From Arcicella lustrica (GTDB taxonomy: Bacteria > Bacteroidota > Bacteroidia > Cytophagales > Spirosomataceae), in assembly GCF_034930985.1 (NCBI RefSeq), contig NZ_JAYGIM010000009.1, forward strand, positions 256,001-320,000: a stretch of DNA of 64,000 bases. The letters run 5' to 3'. Below are positions 7,945 to 16,146 of this stretch, piece after piece; the stretch's first letter is position 1; each line of letters begins with the position of its first letter. A program made the position numbers and the translations under genes. The notes under the pieces were generated by a model that saw only the letters and a list, made by a program, of their open reading frames with translations, was not told where the DNA came from and searched no databases.

Positions 7945-10641
7945 TTGAATAAAATAAATCATCTAAAGACAGAGTCTATTGAAGTATTTTACCAAGAATT
8001 GATTAAATATGCTAATTGTAAGCCAACAATAATTCACAAAAAAATTGGTGAATTATCCAATAGAATTATTACTACCAACTATGATGAATTATTAGAAAAA
8101 GCCCTTCCAGATTTTGAAAAAATTGTTTACACTAATACTTTTAAAGTTGCAAAATTGTCTGATTATGATAAATATATTTATAAAATACATGGAGATATAA
8201 ATGAACCTGATAAATGTATATTATTTCCTTCTGAATATGAAAATTTATATTCAACTGTGGAAAAATCTTCTATTTTTGAGTTTAAGAAAATAGTATCAGA
8301 CAAATCAATTTTATTTTTAGGTTTTAGCTTAAATGATCCATACATAAATTATGTATTAGATTATATAAGTAATATATACTCAGGTTTTAATCCTGAGCAT
8401 TTTATTATTACTACTCAAAAGAATAAAAGTTGGCCCAATAAAATTACACCAATAATCATAGAAGATTATAATAAACTTGATGAGCTTCTAGATAAATTAA
8501 TCAAAATTAAAGTAGATCAAACAACTTATTTTGAAGAGATTGAAAGCGAACTAAAAGGTAACAGCAGCAACTCTCCAAATCAAATTATCAAACTTTCAAA
8601 AACAACTGATTTTGATTCTCCCCCAAGTAATAAATATTGGGTTGGCAGAAGCAAAGAGTTAAGAAATATAGGCAATGATAATTTTAAAGTAATTTTTATA
8701 ACAGGTATTGGGGGGCAAGGAAAATCAGCTTTAGCAGCTCATTATTTAAGAAATCATTTTGATTCAAGCAAATTTGAATTTGCTGATTGGCGAGATTTCA
8801 AAGAGGAAACAAATAGATTTCAGACCAAATTATTATCTATTATTCAAAGACTAACTGATAAGTTTGATATTGCTACTTTTGAAACTATTAGTAATCATGA
8901 TTTAGTTGATGTTTTTTTTGAGTATTTAGGTGATAGAAAAATAATTTTTGTTTTTGATAATGTCGATAGTTATATAGATTTGGTAACATTCAAACCAACT
9001 GGAAGTTTAAGTTATTTTTTTGAACAAATTTTGAATAAAAATCATAATTCAAAATTTATTTTTACATGTAGACCATTTATAAGAGAAGCAGGTATTAATT
9101 TTTATCAAATTTCATTATCAGGTATTTTAGAAACTGAATGCGAGAAGTTATTTGAATTTTATAAAATTCCAATATCAAAATCTGAAATGGTAACTTTAAG
9201 CTCAAGAGCTCATAAGTTAACTAAAGGTCACCCACTTTGGTTAAATTTGATTGCAGGTCAAGCAATAAGAGGAATTCAAACAGTAAATAATTTTATTAAT
9301 TCAATTGAAAATAAATCAAATTTTAACGAGGATAATTTTTCAGCAATTTTGTCTGAAAAGATATTGAATGAGGTTTGGAATTCCCTAAATGATAAACAAA
9401 AACTATTAATTAGGGGTTTGTCTGAAACTGTTAAGCCTGAGAATGAAGAAAACTTAAGGAATATATTAGATAGCGAATTGAATGGAAATCAGTTCATTAA
9501 ATCTTTACGAGTTTTAAAAAATTTAAATTTAATTGAGACATTGAGCGATGGAGAAATAGAGCTTCATCCTTTAGTTAAAGAATTTGTTCTTACAAAATAT
9601 CATAGGAATGAAAGGGCTAAGTTTATAACATTGTTTGTTAAATTTTACGATAAATTCATATACATATTAAAGCCAAAACTAAATTCAAATTTAACCATAA
9701 GTGAATTTCAAAATTGGACTTTAAAAATTGAATTGCAAATAAATAAAAATGATTTTAAATCTGCATTAATCTCTTTGGAGGAAGTTAGGCATGCAATCAT
9801 AACTGCTGGTTTTTTAGAAGAATATCTGAGAGTTGCAGAACTATTGTATAATAAATTAAACTGGAATGATGCAATAAGTCAAGAATATCCTTACTTTCAT
9901 TCTCAATTTATAACCTTAACAACTATACAAACACAAATTGGAAAATTTGATTTATGTAGTACAAACTTGAATAAATATTCAAAGATCATAGCAGGTAAAA
10001 GTATACACTACTTAGCATTTTGTAGTCAAAAGTGTTATTTTTTTTGGTATCAAGGATTATTTAATGAAGCAATTGCCATAGCAGAAGAAGGGGTGTTCTT
10101 ACTTGAAGAATCTAGTTTAACAGACAATTTTAGTTTAAGACATAATCTAGCATTGTCATTAAGAGACTCTAAAAATGAAAATGATATAAAAAAAGCACTT
10201 GATTATTTTCTGCAAAATGAAAGTCTAGATAAAGTGATAAATAGAGATCAAATAAACTTTGAATTTAGCAGTCAATTGTATGGAAATGTAGGGAAGTGTT
10301 TAGAGTTAATCGGAAGATATGATGATGCTTTATACTGTTATTGTATTTCTTTTAAAAAATTACTAAATGAAAACTATGATGATTCAACATTAAATAACGG
10401 TTATGCAAGCTTTTGGATTGCTGAAATATTATTTAGATATAAAAAATTTAAAGATGGTTTTTATTTCTTAAAATACGCAGAAATATGTTGGGAAAAAACA
10501 TCTCCACCAAGATTAAAACTTTTAAAAAAAACATGGTCGGATTGTGTCTTTGATAAAGTTACCAAAGATACTATTCAAAATATGACAACATGGCAAGTTG
10601 AAAGTTATTGTAAAAGTTTTATAAATCAGGAGTTAATTTGA
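7945..10641 (+). CDS. SIR2-STAND (NB-ARC)-TPR protein, probably 5'-truncated defence gene
   Basis: Resembles anti-phage STAND proteins in which a SIR2 NADase is triggered by a sensor. Visible parts: SIR2 motifs TTNYD (43-47), KIHGD (80-84) and FLGFSLNDP (124-132); Walker A GIGGQGKS (254-261); Walker B FVFDNVD (335-341); FTCRPF (373-378); GLPL-like KGHPLWLNL (427-435); then a winged-helix-like region and a helical, TPR-like sensor to residue 898. The Rossmann GxGxS loop that should precede TTNYD is missing. The only in-frame start is TTG at 7945. The frame is open back to 7870 without ATG or GTG, and an ATG at 7871 lies one frame off before a run of six A. Much richer in A+T than its neighbours, suggesting horizontal transfer. 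May be inactive. Confidence 0.75.
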   Translation: MNKINHLKTESIEVFYQELIKYANCKPTIIHKKIGELSNRIITTNYDELLEKALPDFEKIVYTNTFKVAKLSDYDKYIYKIHGDINEPDKCILFPSEYENLYSTVEKSSIFEFKKIVSDKSILFLGFSLNDPYINYVLDYISNIYSGFNPEHFIITTQKNKSWPNKITPIIIEDYNKLDELLDKLIKIKVDQTTYFEEIESELKGNSSNSPNQIIKLSKTTDFDSPPSNKYWVGRSKELRNIGNDNFKVIFITGIGGQGKSALAAHYLRNHFDSSKFEFADWRDFKEETNRFQTKLLSIIQRLTDKFDIATFETISNHDLVDVFFEYLGDRKIIFVFDNVDSYIDLVTFKPTGSLSYFFEQILNKNHNSKFIFTCRPFIREAGINFYQISLSGILETECEKLFEFYKIPISKSEMVTLSSRAHKLTKGHPLWLNLIAGQAIRGIQTVNNFINSIENKSNFNEDNFSAILSEKILNEVWNSLNDKQKLLIRGLSETVKPENEENLRNILDSELNGNQFIKSLRVLKNLNLIETLSDGEIELHPLVKEFVLTKYHRNERAKFITLFVKFYDKFIYILKPKLNSNLTISEFQNWTLKIELQINKNDFKSALISLEEVRHAIITAGFLEEYLRVAELLYNKLNWNDAISQEYPYFHSQFITLTTIQTQIGKFDLCSTNLNKYSKIIAGKSIHYLAFCSQKCYFFWYQGLFNEAIAIAEEGVFLLEESSLTDNFSLRHNLALSLRDSKNENDIKKALDYFLQNESLDKVINRDQINFEFSSQLYGNVGKCLELIGRYDDALYCYCISFKKLLNENYDDSTLNNGYASFWIAEILFRYKKFKDGFYFLKYAEICWEKTSPPRLKLLKKTWSDCVFDKVTKDTIQNMTTWQVESYCKSFINQELI

Positions 10642-10694
10642 ATTAGGATTAAAGTGTAAGTGGTCTTTATCTATATTGAAAAGCTATTCTGTAA

Positions 10695-11020
10695 GACCCA
10701 CTTCGGGTCTGATTTGTGGTGTAGATTTAATTTTTTGCTATAAACATATCATCCCTTCTGGATTTTAAATTAAAGAGCAATTATTTGGGATTGTGATTTG
10801 CTGAGAAGATTTAATTTATTACTATAATCCTTTCATCCCTTCGGGATTTTAAATTAAAGAGCAATTATTTGGGATTGTGATTTGCTGAGAAGATTTAATT
10901 TATTACTATAATCCTTTCATCCCTTCGGGATTTTAAATTAAAGAGCAATTATTTGGGATTGAGATTTGCTGAGAAAATTTAATTTATTGCTATAATCCTT
11001 TCATTCCTTCGGAATTGGGA
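10695..11020. repeat. 84-bp tandem array
   Basis: Near-identical units begin at 10753, 10837 and 10921, with a partial one at 11005, spaced exactly 84 bp. A degenerate copy precedes them from about 10695. Each unit starts with a small TCCCTTCGGGA hairpin, followed by an AT-rich stretch. Noncoding; lies between the SIR2-STAND gene and the convergent S10 peptidase gene. Confidence 0.9.
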
Positions 11021-11084
11021 AATGAAAACATAAAAGAAAGTATTATTTATTATAAACATGAATCATCCCGAATTTTAAAATTAC

Positions 11085-11122
11085 AAAAAAGCGGTCGAAA
11101 AACTAATTTTGACCGCTTTTTT
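11085..11122. terminator. Bidirectional hairpin terminator
   Basis: Twelve-base perfect arms (AAAAAAGCGGTC / GACCGCTTTTTT) with a 14-base loop, in the repeat island between convergent genes. Confidence 0.7.
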
Positions 11123-11150
11123 GTTTGATTATAGTTCCGTTAGGAACACT

Positions 11151-11263
11151 ATATCGGTAGATATATCTTGTTTTAACTCCTTCAAGCCCCATCGGGGCGA
11201 AATATCCCGCCCCGATGGGGCTTGAAGGAGATGTTTTACCATAAATGCTTCTACTACCGATAT
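11151..11263. repeat. Nested inverted repeat with 23-bp perfect palindromic core
   Basis: Core arms 11177-11199 and 11208-11230 are perfectly complementary around an 8-base AT loop and are GC-rich. Outside them, ATATCGGTAG (11151-11160) pairs with CTACCGATAT (11254-11263). This is probably a REP-like or MITE-like element; no transposase is nearby. Confidence 0.8.
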
Positions 11264-11340
11264 TTCACCTCTCCGAGGCTATCTTGTTTTAATTTTATAT
11301 AAGTCTCTATTCTAAGAAAAATTCAGAATGACTCTTGTTT

Positions 11341-12843
11341 TTACTTTAAAGTCTCATCATAAAACTCATCGGCTTCTTTTTTGAGTTTAATCAATGAAGC
11401 TTTATGAATATACATCATGTGTCCAGATTCAAAGTAAGTAAACTTAACGTTTTTACGTTGTTCTGGTCGCAAACCCATGTGTGAAACTACATATTCGGCC
11501 GCAAAATAGGGCGTTGCCAAATCGTAATAAGCCGAAGGAATCCATACTTTTAAATAAGGGTTTTTTGCCATCGCTTGTCTTAACGTTTCTGCTACATTTA
11601 AGTACTTGTTTTGTACATTATTATAATTCCAAGGCTGAACACGTCCCGTCAACATCAAATAAGGCAAATCGTTTTCATACTTCAAGTCCTGACGTAAATA
11701 GTTATTCACCGTCGTAGAATATGGGCCAGAGATAGTAGCATCTAAACTTGGGTCGAATTCATAGCGTTCACCCACATTATCAAAATCAATACCCGTAAAA
11801 CGACCGTCTAAACGTCCAGCAGTTTTGCCTTCATCACGCAATAATTCCTTTGTGAATCGACTAATTTCAATACGAAGGTTTGCATTTTTAATAAAGGTGT
11901 CTGAAATACCCGTAAGTTTACTTAGTTTCTGTACAATCTTTTGTTTTTCGTCTTCTGGCAATAAATCTCCTTTCATTAAAGCGGTAGCATATTCATTTAA
12001 AGCAAAATGTTCTGCCTCACGCAAAGTTTTTTGTAAGTCTCCTTGATATTCTTTAGCGATTTTCTTGTGATACCAAGCCATTGCGGTATAAGTAGGCACA
12101 TAAAGAATGTTGGGTAAATCATTTCCTTTATCGAAAAGTATCGTTTGGAAATTCAACACCGAAGAAATCAAAGAAATACCATTGATATACATATTGAATT
12201 TATCTTGTAAGTAACCCGAAAGTCCCGCAGAGCGAGTAGTACCATAACTTTCGCCAGCTAAAAACTTAGGAGATGACCAACGACCGTTCTTTACAGTGTA
12301 TAATCTAATGAATTCACCGACAGATTCAATGTCTTCTACATATCCTAAAAACTGTTTCGGGTCTTCGCCTTGTACTGCACGGCTGTAACCAGTATTAATT
12401 GGGTCGATAAAGACCAAATCAGTTTTATCTAACCAAGAATATTCGTTATTAATGTATTTATAAGGAGGTGCTAAAGCATCACCTTTGTCGGACATTAAGA
12501 TTCTTTTAGGACCAATCGCACCCATGTGCAACCAAACCGAAGCAGAACCTGGCCCACCATTGAAAGTATAAGTGATAGGTCGTTTAGTAATGTCAGTAAC
12601 GCCATCTTTGGTATAAGCAATAAAGAATACATTGCCTTTAGCTTTGCCAGCTTCATCTTTTAAAACCATATAACCAGTAGTGGCAGTATATGAAATCGCT
12701 TGACCGTTAATAATAGTTTGATGTTTTGTAACAACTGGAGCAGGAGGAGGGAGAACAGGAGTATTAAGTTTTGATTCAGTCTTTTCTTGGGCAAAAGAAC
12801 TGATTGAACAGAGCATTAATAAAAGTAAGAAATGTTTTTTCAT
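11341..12843 (-). CDS. S10 family serine carboxypeptidase
   Basis: Exported peptidase that removes C-terminal residues at acidic pH in characterised relatives. 500 residues with a clear Sec signal (MKKHFLLLLMLCSISSFA). Family segments in order: TFNGGPGSASVWLH as the oxyanion region at about 91-104, FLAGESYGTTR with the nucleophile Ser near 197, SAYYDLATPYFAAEY with the catalytic Asp, and FESGHMMYIH with the catalytic His near the C terminus. Length is normal for bacterial S10 proteins. It is monocistronic, convergent with the repeat island and divergent from the aminotransferase gene. Confidence 0.9.
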   Translation of the reverse strand: MKKHFLLLLMLCSISSFAQEKTESKLNTPVLPPPAPVVTKHQTIINGQAISYTATTGYMVLKDEAGKAKGNVFFIAYTKDGVTDITKRPITYTFNGGPGSASVWLHMGAIGPKRILMSDKGDALAPPYKYINNEYSWLDKTDLVFIDPINTGYSRAVQGEDPKQFLGYVEDIESVGEFIRLYTVKNGRWSSPKFLAGESYGTTRSAGLSGYLQDKFNMYINGISLISSVLNFQTILFDKGNDLPNILYVPTYTAMAWYHKKIAKEYQGDLQKTLREAEHFALNEYATALMKGDLLPEDEKQKIVQKLSKLTGISDTFIKNANLRIEISRFTKELLRDEGKTAGRLDGRFTGIDFDNVGERYEFDPSLDATISGPYSTTVNNYLRQDLKYENDLPYLMLTGRVQPWNYNNVQNKYLNVAETLRQAMAKNPYLKVWIPSAYYDLATPYFAAEYVVSHMGLRPEQRKNVKFTYFESGHMMYIHKASLIKLKKEADEFYDETLK

Positions 12844-12967
12844 TGATTTATTAGTTAAATGATGATGAATGAATTGTAATTTTGTGTTTACTGAAATCTA
12901 AAATCTCATAGCTCAAGGCTCATTGCTTAAAGCTATGAGAAGCTAATATCAATTAAATTACAAAAAC

Positions 12968-14161
12968 TTGATTACACATAGAGAATTATTCTTAAAAAAT
13001 GTTGCCCAAACTTCTGATTTTCCACTGGGTTTGGAAATTGAGAAAGCAGAAGGCGTTTATATGTACGGAAAAGACGGAAAACAATACATGGATTTGATTT
13101 CAGGTATTGGTGTTTCGAATGTAGGGCATCGTCATCCGAAAGTAGTAGAAGCGATTAAAAATCAAGTAGATAAGTACTTGCATTTAATGGTTTATGGTGA
13201 ATATGTACAAAGTCCACAAGTGGAATTGGCGGAGGCTTTAGTAAAAACACTTATTCCTCAATTTGAAAATGTTCAACCTTTGGATAATGTTTACTTTACG
13301 AACTCAGGAACTGAAGCCGTGGAAGGAGCAATGAAATTAGCAAAACGTTATACTGGTCGTCAGGAAATCATTTCATGTTTTAATGCTTATCATGGAGCTA
13401 CACAAGGAGCATTATCTTTATCAGGAAGCGAGAATTTTAAAAGAAATTTTCGTCCACTGTTGCCAGAAATTAGAAATATTCGTCATGGAGTAATAGAAGA
13501 TATAGCTTTTATTACAGAAAAAACGGCAGCGATTATTATAGAAATCGTTGGGGGAGAAGCAGGAGTAAGAATTCCGAGCAAAGACTATTTCTTGGCTTTA
13601 AGAAAACGCTGTGACGAAACCAAAACATTGTTGATTGTAGATGAAATTCAAAGTGGATTTGGTAGAACAGGCACTTTCTGGGCTTTTGAACAATTTGGGA
13701 TTTATCCAGATGTATTATTATGTGCCAAAGGAATGGGCGGAGGAATGCCAATTGGTGCTTTTATTGCCAATCATGAAGTGATGGGTGTGTTTAAAAATAA
13801 TCCAATCCTAGGTCATATCACTACTTTTGGTGGACATCCAGTTAGTGCTGCCGCTTCTTTGGCAACATTAAAAATTATTTTGGAAGAAAATCTTTTAGCA
13901 GAAGTAAAAGCTAAAGCAGAGCTGTTTAAATCTTTATTGATTCACGATAAAATCAAAGAAGTTAGAAATCAAGGTTTGATGATGGCGGTAGAGTTTGAAG
14001 ATTTTGATACTTTAAAACCTATTATTGACCGAGCGATTGAAAAAGGTGTTGTAACAGATTGGTTTTTGTTTTGTGATAATTCTATGAGAATCGCACCACC
14101 TTTGATTATTACAGAAGAAGAAATCAGAAAAGCTTGTGAAGTGATTTTGGAAAGTGTCTAA
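12968..14161 (+). CDS. Class III PLP-dependent aminotransferase
   Basis: Fold-type I class III enzyme of the acetylornithine/4-aminobutyrate group. 397 residues. PLP-site features: NSGTEAVEGAMKLAKRYTGR, the pyridine-binding Asp in LLIVDEIQSGFGRTG at about residues 218-232, and the Schiff-base Lys in CAKGMGGGMPIGAF at about 253-266. The start is a TTG at 12968; the N terminus ITHRELFLKNVAQTSDFPLG matches what I recall of Cytophagales relatives, and no ATG is available upstream in frame. The substrate is not assignable: there are no arginine or lysine pathway neighbours. Confidence 0.85.
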   Translation: MITHRELFLKNVAQTSDFPLGLEIEKAEGVYMYGKDGKQYMDLISGIGVSNVGHRHPKVVEAIKNQVDKYLHLMVYGEYVQSPQVELAEALVKTLIPQFENVQPLDNVYFTNSGTEAVEGAMKLAKRYTGRQEIISCFNAYHGATQGALSLSGSENFKRNFRPLLPEIRNIRHGVIEDIAFITEKTAAIIIEIVGGEAGVRIPSKDYFLALRKRCDETKTLLIVDEIQSGFGRTGTFWAFEQFGIYPDVLLCAKGMGGGMPIGAFIANHEVMGVFKNNPILGHITTFGGHPVSAAASLATLKIILEENLLAEVKAKAELFKSLLIHDKIKEVRNQGLMMAVEFEDFDTLKPIIDRAIEKGVVTDWFLFCDNSMRIAPPLIITEEEIRKACEVILESV

Positions 14162-14164
14162 GAT

Positions 14165-14432
14165 TCTATGAGTTTAAGGTTTATGAGAATATGTGTTATG
14201 GAGTTAATGAGTCTATGGTTTATGAGAATATATGTTTTGGAGCTGATGATTCTATAAGTTTAAGGTTTATTAGAATGTGGATTTAGAGAAGGTAAGCGTA
14301 ATTGTTTATTAGTTTATGTGTTTAGAGTTTTTAATCACGATAGACATAAAAAAAAGTCGGTCAAATTGATTATCGATTTGACCGACTTTTAAAGTTATGA
14401 ACTCTAAACTCATAAACTTTAAGCTCATGAAC
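14165..14432. repeat. Word-like degenerate repeats flanking a terminator
   Basis: From 14165 to about 14290 the words TTTATGAGAATAT and GAGTTTAAGGTTTATGAG recur imperfectly. Complementary words (CTCATAAACTTTAAGCTCAT) appear at about 14408-14428, on the other side of the hairpin at 14352-14390, so a very long imperfect stem is possible. Noncoding. Confidence 0.6.
14352..14390. terminator. Bidirectional terminator between aminotransferase and trxA
   Basis: Perfect 15-base arms (14352-14366, 14376-14390), A-run on the left and T-run on the right, between two convergent genes. Confidence 0.9.
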
Positions 14433-14440
14433 TCAAAGTA

Positions 14441-14764
14441 TTAAGCGTGTTTCAAAAGTGTTTGTGATAAAACAGCTTTTGGAATATTTCCACCTACTAA
14501 TCTTTCTTTCAATTCACCATTTTTGAAAATCAATAATGTAGGAATAGAACGAATTCCTAAAGTTGAAGGAACAGTTGAATTAGCATCAACGTCCATTTTA
14601 GCAACGATTGCTTGTCCTTCTACATCACCAGCTAATTCTTCAACGATTGGTCCAATCATTTTACATGGTCCACACCATTCTGCCCAAAAATCCACTAAAA
14701 CTGGTTTATCTGAATTGATTAATTCTTGAAAATTATCATCGGTTGCTACTACGTATTTTCCCAT
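14441..14764 (-). CDS. trxA: Thioredoxin
   Basis: Cytosolic dithiol-disulfide carrier. 107 residues, the normal length, with the classic active site FWAEWCGPCKMIGP at about residues 27-40 and the cis-Pro segment SIPTLLIFKNGE. No signal peptide. ATG start at 14764. It stands alone, with its terminator shared with the convergent aminotransferase gene. A second, more divergent thioredoxin-like gene (WCVPC) is at 43592-43891. Confidence 0.95.
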   Translation of the reverse strand: MGKYVVATDDNFQELINSDKPVLVDFWAEWCGPCKMIGPIVEELAGDVEGQAIVAKMDVDANSTVPSTLGIRSIPTLLIFKNGELKERLVGGNIPKAVLSQTLLKHA

Positions 14765-14899
14765 TTTATTTTTTAATTAAGTTAATTTCTTTTTTCAAAG
14801 TTAGAACAAAATGTCGTAATATCTTAGTTCCTGTGTTTTATTGAAACAAGAGAGAATTACAGTTTTGTCTTGATATTCAATTATTTAATACTATAAATT

Positions 14900-16048
14900 T
14901 CAGTAATTTTCATAGTATTTTTTTATTTTACGGGTAATTTGGTCGTAAATAGGCTTGGTAAATTCCGTAAATAATTGCTGAGGAGGCGGAGGTAAAAGCT
15001 CTTTGTTTCTGGTAAGACTAAGCTGCTGTTTGGTTAAAGCTCTTTCATCACCGTTAAAATTTCCCCATTCATTCACCCAAACGAACTCACCACCGATTTT
15101 ATCTTGATAGATTTTCTGTTTGGTTTTAAAATCAATCACTTGGAAATCTAAAATTCCTTTAGAAGTAACTGCTTTTCTGGATTGTGTTAATTTAGCCGTT
15201 ACTTTATTGAACACAGCAATTTTCTTTCCATTCACTGTTGTTTCACCAACTTTTACGCTGTCTTTACTGGTAACAGTATTCGTATTGGTTTCAACATAAG
15301 TTTGTCCAACAATAAAATCATCAAATTGTAAGCGAATAATTTGGTCAGGTTTTAGCTTGTTTTGTTCAGCCATTTCAGGAGAATGAAAACGGACGAATTG
15401 ATTTAACTTTGGATTAGTACGAAGAAATTCATTGATTTTCCCTTGAAAATACTCATTGCTTAACGCATAAGTTGGAGAATGTACACTTACTTGTTCGACT
15501 ACAATATCTATACTGGCTAATTCATAAGATTCATCAAGTTTAGATTTGATGTCTTTATAAGTAGGAATTAATTCTTCTACGACTGAGAAATTATAAAAAG
15601 CATCTTTTGCCGCTTGGCGGTTATCATAAGCTTGCTTTAAAGCAGATTGCCCAACAGCATAACGTTCATCAGCCGCTAAAATCCTAGCAGTTTGCAAATC
15701 GTCAAAGTATCTTCTGGGAGTACCTGTTACTTTTAAACAAGCTTGGCAATTCACCAATTCGTCTGTTAAAGCATGAATTTGTTTGTATTCAGCCACAACA
15801 CGTTCCCAACGGAATTGTTCTTGAGAATTTTTCCAGTTCTCTACTTTTGAAAGATGAAAGTTTACGGCAGCAGGAAATGCTTCTTTTAATACTTTTTGAG
15901 CTTTGGTATTCGTCGGACTTTTCTGTAATCTTCCAATAGCTGTTTCTACCGCAGCATCATAATTTCCTTGTTCTAAAGCCTTTTTTCCAGAACTACAAGC
16001 AAAAGAAAAATAGCCTAATAAAGCAATAGCAAAAAATCTTTTAATCAT
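14900..16048 (-). CDS. Probable lipoprotein with TPR-like N-terminal region
   Basis: Function unknown. 382 residues. The N terminus MIKRFFAIALLGYFSFACSS reads as a lipoprotein signal with Cys at about 18, although the lipobox is not ideal. Residues 20-90 (KKALEQGNYDAAVETAIGRL) look like tetratricopeptide helices, and the rest is mixed alpha/beta with no motif I recognise. The C terminus is rich in charged residues. It follows dnaE on the same strand with a hairpin between them, so it is probably a separate transcript. Confidence 0.7.
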   Translation of the reverse strand: MIKRFFAIALLGYFSFACSSGKKALEQGNYDAAVETAIGRLQKSPTNTKAQKVLKEAFPAAVNFHLSKVENWKNSQEQFRWERVVAEYKQIHALTDELVNCQACLKVTGTPRRYFDDLQTARILAADERYAVGQSALKQAYDNRQAAKDAFYNFSVVEELIPTYKDIKSKLDESYELASIDIVVEQVSVHSPTYALSNEYFQGKINEFLRTNPKLNQFVRFHSPEMAEQNKLKPDQIIRLQFDDFIVGQTYVETNTNTVTSKDSVKVGETTVNGKKIAVFNKVTAKLTQSRKAVTSKGILDFQVIDFKTKQKIYQDKIGGEFVWVNEWGNFNGDERALTKQQLSLTRNKELLPPPPQQLFTEFTKPIYDQITRKIKKYYENY

Positions 16049-16075
16049 ATTGATTTTGAGGTTTATGAGAGTAAT

Positions 16076-16145
16076 TGTGAATGAGTGAATTGTGATTTAG
16101 TGATTGTGTCAAAAAAATCACTAACTCACAATTCACTAACTCACA
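16076..16145. terminator. Long AT-rich hairpin between dnaE and lipoprotein gene
   Basis: Arms of about 29 bases (16076-16105 and 16116-16145) built of GTGA/TCAC words, with a run of A at the loop. It lies just after the dnaE stop, so it probably ends dnaE transcription. It is another example of the word-repeat stem style seen at 14165-14432 and 53218-53284. Confidence 0.65.
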
Positions 16146-16146
16146 A

